Below, one piece after another: positions 15,140 through 24,298 of a stretch of 40,088 bases of DNA. The stretch covers positions 400,022-440,109 of the forward strand of contig NEWS02000004.1 in assembly GCA_002869845.2 (NCBI GenBank). Direction: 5' to 3'. Numbering within the stretch: position 1 is the first letter of the stretch; each line of letters starts with the position of its first letter. The notes under the pieces were generated by a model. It was not told the origin of the DNA. It saw only the letters and a program-made list of their open reading frames with translations, and made no database searches. Source of the DNA: Nitrospira sp. CG24B (lineage in GTDB: Bacteria > Nitrospirota > Nitrospiria > Nitrospirales > Nitrospiraceae). The translations under genes were made by a program, and so were the position numbers.

Positions 15140-16696
15140 CTAGACGAAGTATCGGCTCGTGTCGAATTTGTGTTCCGTATTGTCAACCAACCGAATAATG
15201 CTGTAGCGGTACTCGCCGGCATCATCCTTCTCGGTCAAATCCAACTCGGGGCCATTATCTATGGGAGTTCCCTGCGCATCGGTAATAACTTTGACGACTG
15301 GCCGCTCGCTCTCAGTCGTATCGGTGGCAGGCTTGAGTACGACGGCGAATGCATCTGAATCGAGGACGACCAGACTGCCGATTGGAATGATTCCCACGCA
15401 ATTGACGAACAGTTTGAGCAAGGTCACATCGAAACTTTTCCCAGATTTCGAAAGCATCATATTGAGTACTTTTGAGGGTGACATCGGTTCACGGCGGTAG
15501 ACGCGGGACGATGTCATGGCATCGTAACAATCGGCGATTGTGAGGATGCGCCCCGTCAGAGAGAGTTTCCACGGTGTCTTTAACTTGGGATAGCCGGAAT
15601 AATCCAAGTTCATGTGGTGTTCGAAGGATGCTGCGGCCATGCGGGCCGGAAGGTTGGTGATGCCGCGTAACTGCGTGAGGCTCAAGACTCCTTCCGTGGG
15701 ATGGTTGCGCATCATCGTCCACTCGTCTTCCGTGAACTCACCTGGTTTATTCAAGACTTCCAGAGGAATGGTCGACTTTCCCATGTCGTGAAACAGCGCA
15801 GCCAAGCCGAGATCAGCTAGTTCGATTTTCGGATAGCCGGCTCTGTTTGCGAGCGCAATGGAGAGGAGCGAGACGTTGACAGAGTGGTTATGGGTGTATT
15901 GATCGTGGCAGCGAAGCGTGGTGAGGCCCAGCATGATCGACTCGTCCTGCATCATCAGGTCGACGATATTTTGAATGGCACGTTTTGCCTGCTTAAAGCT
16001 CAACGCTTTGCCGTCGCGGGACGACTGCGTCAGACTGCCGACCGCATCGGCGGCTTTGCCATACGCAGTTTTTGAGCGTACTTTGTGCTGAGCTTTCGAA
16101 CTTCTGTTTTCTGGAAGGTCTTCTTTGAGGTTGAGCAATCGAGGGTCCTTCAGTTCGATGCCGGCCACGGCCAGGTTGACCAATTCCTGCCGGAAGTCCT
16201 CGATCGACTTCGTGGCCGGATCGAGACTGACAAAGAGGTGGGCGAACTCTCGAAGGTCCTTGGAAGAAACCGAAGAGGAAAACGTCAGGCCGCCGATCTT
16301 CCACTTTTTCAAGGCGTCAAGAACGCTTGAGACGACCAGCATTTGTTGTGCCGTCACTTTTAGATGGTTCTCACCGAGGAAGAGGAAATCGTCCTGTACC
16401 CACAAGGTGACGGGTTGGTCGTGGGCGAGAGTTTCAATGAGGGTCAGCATCGTTTCGACGGGTTTGTCGAGAGCGGCATTGGCACGGCCATGGATTTTCG
16501 ACGTCTTAATCAGTGTATTCAACTGTGTGATGAGCTGGAATCCCAGCATCACCAACTGTTGGTCGAGGATATCTCCAGCTTCTGACCCTTGACCGATCTT
16601 CCGTGACAACGACTTTTCGTGTGTCAGGAGCGGCTGGATCTGATCTTCGCTGGGCGGGCTTTGCAGAGGCTGCGACTGGCTTTCTTTCACGATCAC
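15140..16696 (-). CDS. HD-GYP domain phosphodiesterase-like protein
   Basis: About 518 residues. The C-terminal HD-GYP domain (about 235-440) keeps H271, HD at 303-304 with K307, H332, the HH pair at 360-361, D365 and GYP at 368-370, so metal binding looks intact and it may hydrolyse cyclic di-GMP. Residues about 65-160 form a helical N-terminal module also seen in the upstream HEAT-like protein. The start GTG 16696 follows the upstream stop by five bases and has AGGA in front; GTG 16690 is an alternative. The open frame continues upstream to 16954 only inside the previous gene. The signal sensed is unknown. Confidence 0.88.
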   Translation of the reverse strand: MIVKESQSQPLQSPPSEDQIQPLLTHEKSLSRKIGQGSEAGDILDQQLVMLGFQLITQLNTLIKTSKIHGRANAALDKPVETMLTLIETLAHDQPVTLWVQDDFLFLGENHLKVTAQQMLVVSSVLDALKKWKIGGLTFSSSVSSKDLREFAHLFVSLDPATKSIEDFRQELVNLAVAGIELKDPRLLNLKEDLPENRSSKAQHKVRSKTAYGKAADAVGSLTQSSRDGKALSFKQAKRAIQNIVDLMMQDESIMLGLTTLRCHDQYTHNHSVNVSLLSIALANRAGYPKIELADLGLAALFHDMGKSTIPLEVLNKPGEFTEDEWTMMRNHPTEGVLSLTQLRGITNLPARMAAASFEHHMNLDYSGYPKLKTPWKLSLTGRILTIADCYDAMTSSRVYRREPMSPSKVLNMMLSKSGKSFDVTLLKLFVNCVGIIPIGSLVVLDSDAFAVVLKPATDTTESERPVVKVITDAQGTPIDNGPELDLTEKDDAGEYRYSIIRLVDNTEHKFDTSRYFV

Positions 16697-16701
16697 GTGT
16701 C

Positions 16702-18501
16702 CTAGTGTGTCGCACCGGTTGAGGGGAGGGTGCGCTGTAGCCGTTGAGCTTGCGACAATGCCGCGGCGCAGCCCTGGCGAACTGCGGCACTTCCTTTTTT
16801 GGCCCCCAGTGAGAGCGCGGCGATGGCGGCAGGGGTGGCGAGTTTTCCGAGTGTTTCTGCTCCCAGGACTGCCAGCTCTTCTTTTTTTCTCCGATTCGTC
16901 CATGTCCACTCGGTCATCAGACCTTGCCAATACGGAACCGCTTCGTCGCCGCACGTGGCGCGGACAGCCTGAAAGATTGCTCGTCGCTCACTGATGGGGC
17001 GATCCATAAACCCTTCTTCTGATAGAAGCGGGGACCATTGGGAGAAAGGAACGGTGTACTGGCCGGACATGAGCAGCTTCAGCGCAGCAAAGCGAACCCC
17101 ATCATCTTCATCGGTCGAGAGAGAGACGAGTTTCGTGCCATTGCCGTTGGGTCGGAACAGGCCGAGCGCACGGACTACTTCCCGACGAACCTGCGCGTCA
17201 GGATACCGGGTTAATCTTTCGACCGGATCGGCGAACTTGGGATTATTCCACTTGATGAGAATCGAAAGCAGATTGCGAACATACCCACGCCTACGATCCG
17301 ATAGCCCTCGCAACAAGGGATCCGGGTGGTCCTTCGCGAGGGTGATGAGGGCCTCTGACACAATGGCCTGGTGGACCGGTGACGTGACGTTCGCGAGAAG
17401 CGGACAGAGTGAGGGGACGGCATCCGCCTTCATCAGCAGTAAGACAGTAGAGAGGCCTTTTACGTCGGCGTCCTGGTTTTGGTTGAGATATTCCTCGATC
17501 ATCTTCACTCGTTCCGTACGGCCGAGTCCATTGAGGAGCGAGGCCAACTGCTGTTTGTGTTCCTCGCCCAGATCTGGCCGCACGGCATCCGTTTCGTGGA
17601 GGAGACTTAAGACGTTCTCCAATACCGTCCATTTGCCCACGCGAAGAAGGGATTCCACGACGGTGCCCCATAGACTGAAGAGTTTCGTTAGCAATGCGGG
17701 AGACTTCTCTGAGGCGAGGATTGCGGTCAACATGTCCAGAATGTACATGAGACTGTCTTGTTTTCGCTCTGCCTCGATCTCTTGTACGAGGACGGCCAGT
17801 TCTTCTTCCGTGACCTCATAGCCTGCAAGCCCAGACTGGAAACGATTTTTATCGTTTCCAGAACCGCCGCTCCCAGCGTCGGCCCCTTCTTTGATCCGCT
17901 TTTTGCGTTCTCGCTCTAGATCCAGTAACTCTCTGAGTGTCGAATCCGATGAACTCATGCTACTGTCAGGGCGGGTCACGCCATCGCTTGCGACCGACGA
18001 CTTTGAGAGTTCTTCGGCTGTTGCAAGTGTGATCGTCGACAGATTCCGAGACCACAGGCGCGTGACGATATCATCGTCGTCCTCATTCGAGTCGACGTTG
18101 CTCCATAAGGATGCAAGGAAGAGCGACAGCTCTTCTTGTGTGAGCCCCTCGTGCAGGACGAGTTCTCGGATGCCGTCACCGTACAGTTTGAAGGCGAGAC
18201 TCTCGCTTCCTCCATCCTGCTCTGCCTGGTAGACGACATGGTCCTTACATCGCAATTCAGATCGTTGAACGAGGAAAGCCAGTCTTGAATACGCAGTGAG
18301 GTGATTGGTCAATTCTTCGAATAGCTGCTGCGTAAATTTCTGGGCGACAGGATTCGCTGAGCCGTACGTCCGGTTCGATTTGGCCGTTTTGTCAAGTAGT
18401 TTTAAGACACGTTTGACGGAGACAATTTCTGGATCTTCAGCCGTGCGTGTGGCGACTGCGGCGGCCATCATTTCTTGAGCCGTTTTGAGGTCGGTCGTCA
18501 T
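16702..18501 (-). CDS. HEAT-like repeat protein paired with HD-GYP
   Basis: A 599-residue soluble, helical protein with no signal peptide. Residues about 40-130 (NRTYGSANPVAQKF through LTQEELSLFLASL) resemble the N-terminal module of the downstream HD-GYP protein. The C-terminal half (about 330-590) reads as HEAT-type helical pairs: LAKDHPDPLLRGLSDRRRGY, LTRYPDAQVRREVVRAL, LSTDEDDGVRFAALKLL, LATPAAIAALSLGAK. HEAT scaffolds bind other proteins, so it is probably a partner or adaptor for the HD-GYP protein encoded five bases downstream. The ATG at 18501 is clear; no catalytic motif is visible. Confidence 0.78.
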   Translation of the reverse strand: MTTDLKTAQEMMAAAVATRTAEDPEIVSVKRVLKLLDKTAKSNRTYGSANPVAQKFTQQLFEELTNHLTAYSRLAFLVQRSELRCKDHVVYQAEQDGGSESLAFKLYGDGIRELVLHEGLTQEELSLFLASLWSNVDSNEDDDDIVTRLWSRNLSTITLATAEELSKSSVASDGVTRPDSSMSSSDSTLRELLDLERERKKRIKEGADAGSGGSGNDKNRFQSGLAGYEVTEEELAVLVQEIEAERKQDSLMYILDMLTAILASEKSPALLTKLFSLWGTVVESLLRVGKWTVLENVLSLLHETDAVRPDLGEEHKQQLASLLNGLGRTERVKMIEEYLNQNQDADVKGLSTVLLLMKADAVPSLCPLLANVTSPVHQAIVSEALITLAKDHPDPLLRGLSDRRRGYVRNLLSILIKWNNPKFADPVERLTRYPDAQVRREVVRALGLFRPNGNGTKLVSLSTDEDDGVRFAALKLLMSGQYTVPFSQWSPLLSEEGFMDRPISERRAIFQAVRATCGDEAVPYWQGLMTEWTWTNRRKKEELAVLGAETLGKLATPAAIAALSLGAKKGSAAVRQGCAAALSQAQRLQRTLPSTGATH

Positions 18502-18632
18502 ACGTAAGACCTACCGGCAGATCGCGGATTCGTCAAGAAAAGCGCTGTTCTCTGCAGTTGTACTACTCTCAATATGTACGTGATTCAATGGCTTGTTTGC
18601 CACGAGTGGCATCGGTAGAATCGAGCCGTACT

Positions 18633-19271
18633 ATGAGTAGAACTCCTCTCGTGATCTGTTTCGGCGATAGTCTGACGGCTGGGTTTCAGTCGCCGACCAA
18701 GGACAATCCGGTTGGACGGGAAACTCCCTACGGGCAGTTCGTACAGTCTTTTTTAGGCGGAGGAGCAGCGGTTCGCACCAGTGGAATTTGCGGTGAGTTG
18801 ACGGGCGAAATGGTTATGCGGTTCCCGCAGGATGTGCTTGCTCATCAACCAGGCTATGTCCTGATTCTTGGCGGCACGAACGATCTGGGGTGGAACGCAT
18901 CACCCTCTGAAATCATGGGCAATCTGGCCACGATGTATGAACAGACCTTGGCAATGGGTGCGGTTCCAATTCCTGTGACGGTACCTTCGATTCGAGTGGA
19001 AGATGCTTCAGCCAGCCAAGAAGGACAGGCGTGGGTCGCTGAGCATCTTGCCCGCCGAAGCCAGCTGAACAAGCGTATTCAAGATTATGCCGACTCTAAG
19101 GGCATTGTGTGTGTCGATCTGTTTACTGTGACGGTAGAACCAGAGAGTGGGCAACTAGCTGCGATCTATTCGAATGACGGGATTCATCTGACCACTGTTG
19201 GATATCGGTTATTTGCCGAGCAGGTGGCCCGTATTCTGAAGCCGCTGTTGGCGCAAGACACACAACCATGA
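18633..19271 (+). CDS. SGNH/GDSL-family hydrolase
   Basis: A 212-residue SGNH esterase. Block I is ICFGDSLTAGFQ, with the catalytic Ser in GDSL; block III is LGGTNDL, and block V is DGIHLTTVGYRLFAEQ, with the catalytic Asp and His. Members include arylesterases and TesA-like thioesterases acting on esters or acyl groups. No signal peptide is seen with the start at ATG 18633; a longer frame from ATG 18588 or TTG 18558 adds non-hydrophobic residues, so the protein seems cytoplasmic. Its stop overlaps the thioredoxin-like gene start by four bases. Confidence 0.87.
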   Translation: MSRTPLVICFGDSLTAGFQSPTKDNPVGRETPYGQFVQSFLGGGAAVRTSGICGELTGEMVMRFPQDVLAHQPGYVLILGGTNDLGWNASPSEIMGNLATMYEQTLAMGAVPIPVTVPSIRVEDASASQEGQAWVAEHLARRSQLNKRIQDYADSKGIVCVDLFTVTVEPESGQLAAIYSNDGIHLTTVGYRLFAEQVARILKPLLAQDTQP

Positions 19272-19600
19272 GTTCCATACTCCAAGCCGTCACTGATCGA
19301 GAGTTTGATCGAGTGGTGGAAGTAAGCACTGTTCCGGTGTTGGTTGAATTCTGGAAGCCAGGCTGCGGTCATTGCCAGGCGTTAATGAAGGAATTGGAAC
19401 AGTTGGGGCAGGAGTCGGGCGAGCGGCTACTTATCCTGACCATGAATGTGGATGAGGAGTTTCAGATCCCTGCCGAGCTGGAAGTCTCCTCGCTTCCCAC
19501 CCTGGCGTTGTATTACAACGGGGCATTTGTGCAGTTCATCGGAGGGATTGGAAAGCGGGATGAGATTGCGAAACAAATTGGGATTGCGTTGGGTCGCTGA
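19268..19600 (+). CDS. Thioredoxin-fold protein with CGHC motif
   Basis: A 110-residue thioredoxin-fold protein: VLVEFWKPGCGHCQALMKELEQL with the redox pair C33-C36, and the cis-Pro loop SSLPTLALYYNG, followed by the usual C-terminal helix. The CGHC dipeptide between the cysteines is the one seen in protein disulfide isomerases rather than the CGPC of thioredoxin, so its redox potential may be more oxidising. There is no signal peptide, so it is cytoplasmic. It is translationally coupled to the SGNH hydrolase (ATGA at 19268-19271). Confidence 0.9.
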   Translation: MSSILQAVTDREFDRVVEVSTVPVLVEFWKPGCGHCQALMKELEQLGQESGERLLILTMNVDEEFQIPAELEVSSLPTLALYYNGAFVQFIGGIGKRDEIAKQIGIALGR

Positions 19601-19621
19601 TCGGTTTCCGTGCAGATCAGG

Positions 19622-21169
19622 CTACAGCACCCGCCAACTGCGGCCGTCGTTTTGGATCAATCGATCGGCTTCCACCGGTCCCCACGTGCCGGCTTGATAC
19701 TCGGGGAGCCACCGTTGTCCTGACTTGTCGCAGGGTTCGAGAATCTGAGTGATCCAGGCCCAAGATGCTTCCACCGCGTCGCGCCGCATGAAGCGGGAGG
19801 CGTCTCCGGCCATCACGTCGAGCAGGAGGCGTTCATAGGCCTCTGGAGATGGACGACCGAACACCTCCCCATACTTGAAGTTCATTTCCACCGGATGAGT
19901 TTGCGCACGAGTGCCGGGAACTCGTGAGACGATACGGAGCGAGAGCCCTTCTTCCGGCTGAATTTTCAACGTCAACACGTTCGGAGCCTGAGGATTCTGT
20001 GCGTTGGCATTAAAGAGGATTTGTGGGATCTCTTTGAATTGGACTGCGACTTCGCTCGCGCGCAGGGGCAACGCCTTTCCCGTTCGCAAGTAGAACGGAA
20101 CTCCGGACCATCGCCAATTCTCCACAAAGCATTTTATAGCCACGTAGGTTTCAGTGGTGGAGTTCGGCTTGACGCCATTTTCTCGGCGATAGCCTGGGAC
20201 TGGTGTGCCGTGTGCAGTCCCCTCTGTGTATTGCGCCCGTACGGTGCATTTGTCCACATCCTTGGCGGTGATGGGCCGCAAGCAGCGAAGCACTTCCATC
20301 TTGGCGTTTCGTACCACGTTGGGGTCCAACGAGTACGGCGGCTCCATGGCAACGAGGCAGAGCAATTGCAGCAAATGATTCTGCACCATATCGCGAAGCG
20401 CGCCGGCTTCTTCATAGTAGGTGGCTCTTGTGCCGACGCCTTCTGCTTCGCTCACGGTGATTTGGACGTGATCCACGTATTTGTGGTTCCAAATCGGCTC
20501 GAAAATGCTGTTGGCAAAGCGCACGACCATGAGATTCTGAACGGTCTCTTTCCCGAGATAATGATCGATCCGGAAAATCTGTGATTCGTCAAAGACACGC
20601 CCGGTGACTTCATTGATGGCCTGTGCAGAGGCCAGATCGCGCCCAACCGGTTTTTCCACGATGATGCGTGTATAGGGCGATCGAGCTCCAGGAGTTCCTG
20701 CCAGTCCAGAACGCGACAATCCCTCACAGACATCCGTGAAGGAACTGGGGGGAATGCTGAGGTAGAAAATGCGGTTCCCGGGAAGTTGGAACCTACGCTC
20801 GAGTTCTTCGGCCCGTTCTTTCAGGCGCACATAGGTCTGTGCGTCGTCGTTTCCTCCCGCCAAGTAAAACAGGTGTTGGGAAAAGGCGTTCCACGTATCT
20901 TCGATGAGGGCCTGTCGGGAATGTTTGACGACGCCATCGCGGACGCTGGCTCGGAACTCTTCATCGCTCATGGGGGTACGGCCCAGGCCGATCACGACAT
21001 AGTTCGACGGCAACAAACCATCGAGAAGCAGGTTGTAGACTGCGGGGATCAAACGCCGACGAGCTAAGTCGCCTGAACCTCCGAAAATGACCAGGGTACA
21101 GGGCTCAACCGGCGGCAGTGGTTCCTGCGTGGGGTGGATATCGATTCGTTGACCATTCGCGTGAGTCAT
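19622..21169 (-). CDS. zwf: Glucose-6-phosphate 1-dehydrogenase
   Basis: Full-length G6PD of 515 residues, oxidising glucose 6-phosphate to 6-phosphogluconolactone with NADP+ in the oxidative pentose phosphate pathway. Visible motifs are the coenzyme loop FGGSGDLARRRL at 29-40, IIVEKPVGRDL, and the substrate-binding signature RIDHYLGKE with the catalytic His region. The ATG 21169 is preceded by GAGGAG at a six-base spacing. It follows gnd on the same strand with a 27-base gap, so the two enzymes of the pathway are cotranscribed. No lactonase gene is seen in between. Confidence 0.97.
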   Translation of the reverse strand: MTHANGQRIDIHPTQEPLPPVEPCTLVIFGGSGDLARRRLIPAVYNLLLDGLLPSNYVVIGLGRTPMSDEEFRASVRDGVVKHSRQALIEDTWNAFSQHLFYLAGGNDDAQTYVRLKERAEELERRFQLPGNRIFYLSIPPSSFTDVCEGLSRSGLAGTPGARSPYTRIIVEKPVGRDLASAQAINEVTGRVFDESQIFRIDHYLGKETVQNLMVVRFANSIFEPIWNHKYVDHVQITVSEAEGVGTRATYYEEAGALRDMVQNHLLQLLCLVAMEPPYSLDPNVVRNAKMEVLRCLRPITAKDVDKCTVRAQYTEGTAHGTPVPGYRRENGVKPNSTTETYVAIKCFVENWRWSGVPFYLRTGKALPLRASEVAVQFKEIPQILFNANAQNPQAPNVLTLKIQPEEGLSLRIVSRVPGTRAQTHPVEMNFKYGEVFGRPSPEAYERLLLDVMAGDASRFMRRDAVEASWAWITQILEPCDKSGQRWLPEYQAGTWGPVEADRLIQNDGRSWRVL

Positions 21170-21196
21170 CAGGATCTCCTCAATGAGGCCAGACCA

Positions 21197-22090
21197 TTAC
21201 CGTCTGACCGAGTGGCCGCCAAAGGCATTTCGCAGGGCTGCCAGCATCTTTTCAGCAAACGATTCGTCCTGTCGTGAGCGAAACCGCGTAAAGAGGGCCG
21301 TCGTGAGGGTGGGTACCGGCACGTCCTTCTCGATGGCATCGGCGATCATCCAGCGGCCTTCGCCGGAATCTTGCACGTACCCCTTTAGTTTTTCTAGCTT
21401 TTGATCGTCCTTGAGAGCGCCTGCGGCCAATTCCAGCAACCAGGACCGGACGACACTTCCGTTCATCCAGAGATCGGCCACGCGCGCCAAGTCCAGCTTG
21501 TATTCGCTCTTTGACATCAGCTCAAATCCTTCGGCATAGCCTTGCATCATGCTGTACTCAATGCCGTTGTGCACCATCTTCACATAGTGCCCGGCACCGG
21601 CCGCGCCGACGTGAGCCCAGCCGTTTTCAGGTGCCAAGGTCTTGAACACCGGTTCAAGCCGTTTGACGGCTGCGTCTTCTCCGCCGACCATGAGACAATA
21701 GCCGACTTTCAGTCCCCAGATCCCTCCACTGGTTCCCGCATCGACATAGTGAATGCCTTTTTTCTTGAGCTCGGCAGCCCGTCGCACATCGTCGTGAAAC
21801 CTGGTATTTCCACCGTCCACGATGGTGTCACCAGGTTGCAACAATGCGGCTACCGCCTGGATGGTTTCTTCGGTAGGGGCGCCGGATGGAACCATGATCC
21901 AGACGGCACGTGGAGCGCTGAGCTTACCGATTAGATCGGTCAGGGATGAAGACCCGATGCAACCCTGGCCCTCGGCCTTTTGGATCAAGTCGCTCGAGCG
22001 GTCGTAAGCTACGACGCGGTGTTGATCGCCCCGAAGGCGCGTCACCATGTTCATCCCCATCTTACCGAGTCCGATAAATCCCAGTTCCAT
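21197..22090 (-). CDS. gnd: 6-phosphogluconate dehydrogenase, decarboxylating (short form)
   Basis: A 297-residue NAD(P)-dependent 6-phosphogluconate dehydrogenase of the short GndA/GntZ-like class, converting 6-phosphogluconate to ribulose 5-phosphate. It has the N-terminal Rossmann motif GFIGLGKMGMNMV, VDGGNTRFHDD, GTSGGIWGLKVGYCLMVGG and the active-site helix GAGHYVKMVHNGIEYSMMQ. The shorter length and sequence separate it from the about 470-residue classical Gnd, and this class is often NAD-dependent. ATG 22090 has AAGGAG seven bases upstream. It is coupled in an operon with zwf downstream. Confidence 0.93.
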   Translation of the reverse strand: MELGFIGLGKMGMNMVTRLRGDQHRVVAYDRSSDLIQKAEGQGCIGSSSLTDLIGKLSAPRAVWIMVPSGAPTEETIQAVAALLQPGDTIVDGGNTRFHDDVRRAAELKKKGIHYVDAGTSGGIWGLKVGYCLMVGGEDAAVKRLEPVFKTLAPENGWAHVGAAGAGHYVKMVHNGIEYSMMQGYAEGFELMSKSEYKLDLARVADLWMNGSVVRSWLLELAAGALKDDQKLEKLKGYVQDSGEGRWMIADAIEKDVPVPTLTTALFTRFRSRQDESFAEKMLAALRNAFGGHSVRR

Positions 22091-22229
22091 AAGAGTGCTC
22101 CTTGGTTTGTCGCCGGTCACAGCCGATGCGGTGTCCGTCGATCGATTTACAGGCAGGTACGGTTCCTCTCAGGTTGTGCGCGAAACGCGTTCCCAACGCG
22201 GAGGCTACCGGTTGAATGCACTGCTCTTG

Positions 22230-23033
22230 TCAGTCGATGCGAGCAGGATTCGGGACATCCTTAAAGAGGAGATCGGCAAATTGCCGGCCAAAGTTGAGCC
22301 GGTCGGTGAGAGTGGTGGCCGTGAGGAACTGTCCAGCGAGGTCCGCAAGAGCTGGTTCCCGTGAAAACATGAACCGATGAACATCTACCGGAGCGACCAA
22401 CCAAAAGCCTCTCAAACGAAAGAATGCGGAGATGCAATCCTCGTAAAACAGCGTCAATAGATAGTGGGCTGTTCCCAGTTTCTCTACGAGATCCTGCGCT
22501 TTCCCCAACAGATGGTAACACTCGGCCTTTAGCCGAATCTGTTCATTGATGGATGCCGGCGGCGGACCTTGGCGAAAGCGGTGGTGGATCTTTTCAGTCA
22601 GCTTCACACAGATGCCGTCGTGATCGTAGAGAATTCTGCCTTTTCGCAGCAGGGAGGGGAGTCGAAGTGAGTACGCGAGGTCCTCCTCGACGGACTGGTA
22701 TCCATGGTAGCGAATATCCGCGAGGCGGTCGCCGACACGAAGGATTTCGTGACTATCGGCCTCTCCCTTGACGAGGGCGATCAAGTCGATATCGCTGTGG
22801 AGCGTGAGAGCCTTCCGAGCTCCCGACCCGATGAGGATGACGCCGACAAGGTCACCGCCCCGTCGGCCTTTGATATGCCGTAACGCGACTTCTACATTCG
22901 CTTCAAATCCAGGGGGTGGCGGCAACTCGGGCTGTTCCGGCGGTTCCGGGACTTCAAGTAGCTCGGCGTTCAGTTCTTCACGAGTGGGAGTGCTGGTCGT
23001 GTGCTGTGTGTCCATGACGTCTTCTAATTCCAT
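22230..23033 (-). CDS. Nucleotidyltransferase-domain protein
   Basis: About 267 residues. After an acidic, Pro-rich N-terminus, the minimal nucleotidyltransferase signature is GSGARKALTLHSDIDLIALV, with GS and the DxD metal ligands, followed about 60 residues later by a strand where the third Asp may lie (GRILYDHDG). The C-terminal half is helical (RLKAECYHLLGKAQDLVEKL...YLLTLFYEDCISAFFRLRGFW), reminiscent of HEPN-type or substrate-binding helical domains fused to such enzymes. Substrate unknown. The start ATG 23033 is weakly supported; ATG 23015 is possible. It precedes gnd on the same strand with a 139-base gap. Confidence 0.8.
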   Translation of the reverse strand: MELEDVMDTQHTTSTPTREELNAELLEVPEPPEQPELPPPPGFEANVEVALRHIKGRRGGDLVGVILIGSGARKALTLHSDIDLIALVKGEADSHEILRVGDRLADIRYHGYQSVEEDLAYSLRLPSLLRKGRILYDHDGICVKLTEKIHHRFRQGPPPASINEQIRLKAECYHLLGKAQDLVEKLGTAHYLLTLFYEDCISAFFRLRGFWLVAPVDVHRFMFSREPALADLAGQFLTATTLTDRLNFGRQFADLLFKDVPNPARID

Positions 23034-23174
23034 GATAATGAATCGTGTGTGCCAATGTTCTGAATCGACTAGCGTAGGGCCTGTCGCTCGTTCTCGCTGG
23101 TCTCCAACCTCGTGGAGCCGCAACAGGCGAAAGACCTGATCGCTTCGGCATTCTATGGATGGAGGCATATCGTG

Positions 23175-24206
23175 TCAACGTTTGAGGACGTTGGCAAAGG
23201 CGTCCGCGGCTTCGTCGATCTGCTTGTCCGTGATATGCAGATGGGTGACCGCGCGATAGCTTTGTCCTCCAACGGCGTTAATAAGCACGCCGTGCTCTTT
23301 GAGCGCAGCTACGAGTTCGGCCGGAGAACGGTGCTCGTCGACGATGTCGAAGATGACGATATTCGTTTCGACGTGCTGCGGCGCAATCTGGATTGCGGAA
23401 AGGTGTTGGAGTTGGCGAGCCAGTTTTTTGGCATGCTCATGGTCGGTCTTGAGCCGAGCGACATGCCGCTCTAGCGCATAGATACCGGCGGCGGCCAGGA
23501 TGCCCGCTTGGCGCATCGCGCCTCCATACATTCGGCGAAAGCGGCGCGCGCGATCCATGAGTCGCTGGTCATTGGAGATCAACAGCGATCCAACGGGGGC
23601 GCCCAACCCCTTCGAGAGACAGAGGGAGACGGTTTCGAAGTGTTGGGCGTACACCGTCGGAGGCAAGGTGGTGGCGGCCACGGCATTGAAGAGCCTGGCC
23701 CCGTCGAGATGCATGGGAATGCCATGTCTCACCGCGAGAGCTCGGATCTTTTCGATCGTAGAGAGCGGATAAATCGTACCGCCTCCGGCATTGTGCGTGT
23801 TCTCGATGCAGATCAAGGCTGTCGGAATGCTGTGCGCGTCGTTTGGTCTGATAGCGGCTTCCACCTGCTCGACAGTCATGATTCCCCGCTCACCGGTCAC
23901 CCAATGAAGTTGCACGCCGGCCAGTGCCCCAGCTGCGCCCTGTTCATAGCGAACGACATGACTCTTGCTCTCGACGATTATTTCCTGTCCCGGTTGAGTG
24001 TGTGACCGAATTGCCAGTTGATTGGCCATGGTGCCGGAGGGGACGAAGAGCGCGAACCGCTTGCCGAGCATGGCTGCCGCCATATCTTGGAGCCGATTGA
24101 CGGTTGGGTCTTCTCCGTACACGTCATCGCCGACCTCGGCGCGCGCCATGGCTTTCCGCATCTCGTCCGTCGGCTTGGTCACGGTATCGCTACGAAGATC
24201 GATCAT
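23175..24206 (-). CDS. ltaE: Low-specificity L-threonine aldolase
   Basis: A 343-residue PLP-dependent aldolase of fold type I, cleaving L-threonine/allo-threonine to glycine and acetaldehyde. It opens with the family signature [13 protein letters not shown], has [14 protein letters not shown] near 27-40, [14 protein letters not shown], an [10 protein letters not shown] segment holding the PLP-binding Asp, and the Schiff-base lysine in [15 protein letters not shown] 24206 has GGGAGG upstream; the longer frame to 24278 is not conserved. Divergent from the transporter gene, with a 92-base shared upstream region in which a TAGAAT (24244-24249, minus) could be its -10. Confidence 0.94.
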   Translation of the reverse strand: MIDLRSDTVTKPTDEMRKAMARAEVGDDVYGEDPTVNRLQDMAAAMLGKRFALFVPSGTMANQLAIRSHTQPGQEIIVESKSHVVRYEQGAAGALAGVQLHWVTGERGIMTVEQVEAAIRPNDAHSIPTALICIENTHNAGGGTIYPLSTIEKIRALAVRHGIPMHLDGARLFNAVAATTLPPTVYAQHFETVSLCLSKGLGAPVGSLLISNDQRLMDRARRFRRMYGGAMRQAGILAAAGIYALERHVARLKTDHEHAKKLARQLQHLSAIQIAPQHVETNIVIFDIVDEHRSPAELVAALKEHGVLINAVGGQSYRAVTHLHITDKQIDEAADAFANVLKR

Positions 24207-24298
24207 ACTGTTCGGCCTCCCAAGAACTCCGTACGGTCCCGGTATTCTAACAGATCTGCCACTTGCAGGCGAAGGCACACCTGCTACACTGCGGGTCT

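Noticed and set aside
23175..24206. Long plus-strand open frames inside the ltaE region and the overlapping 24022-24951 frame
   Set aside because: They are antisense or out-of-frame shadows of ltaE and the transporter, with Arg/Ser/Pro-rich composition and no family resemblance.
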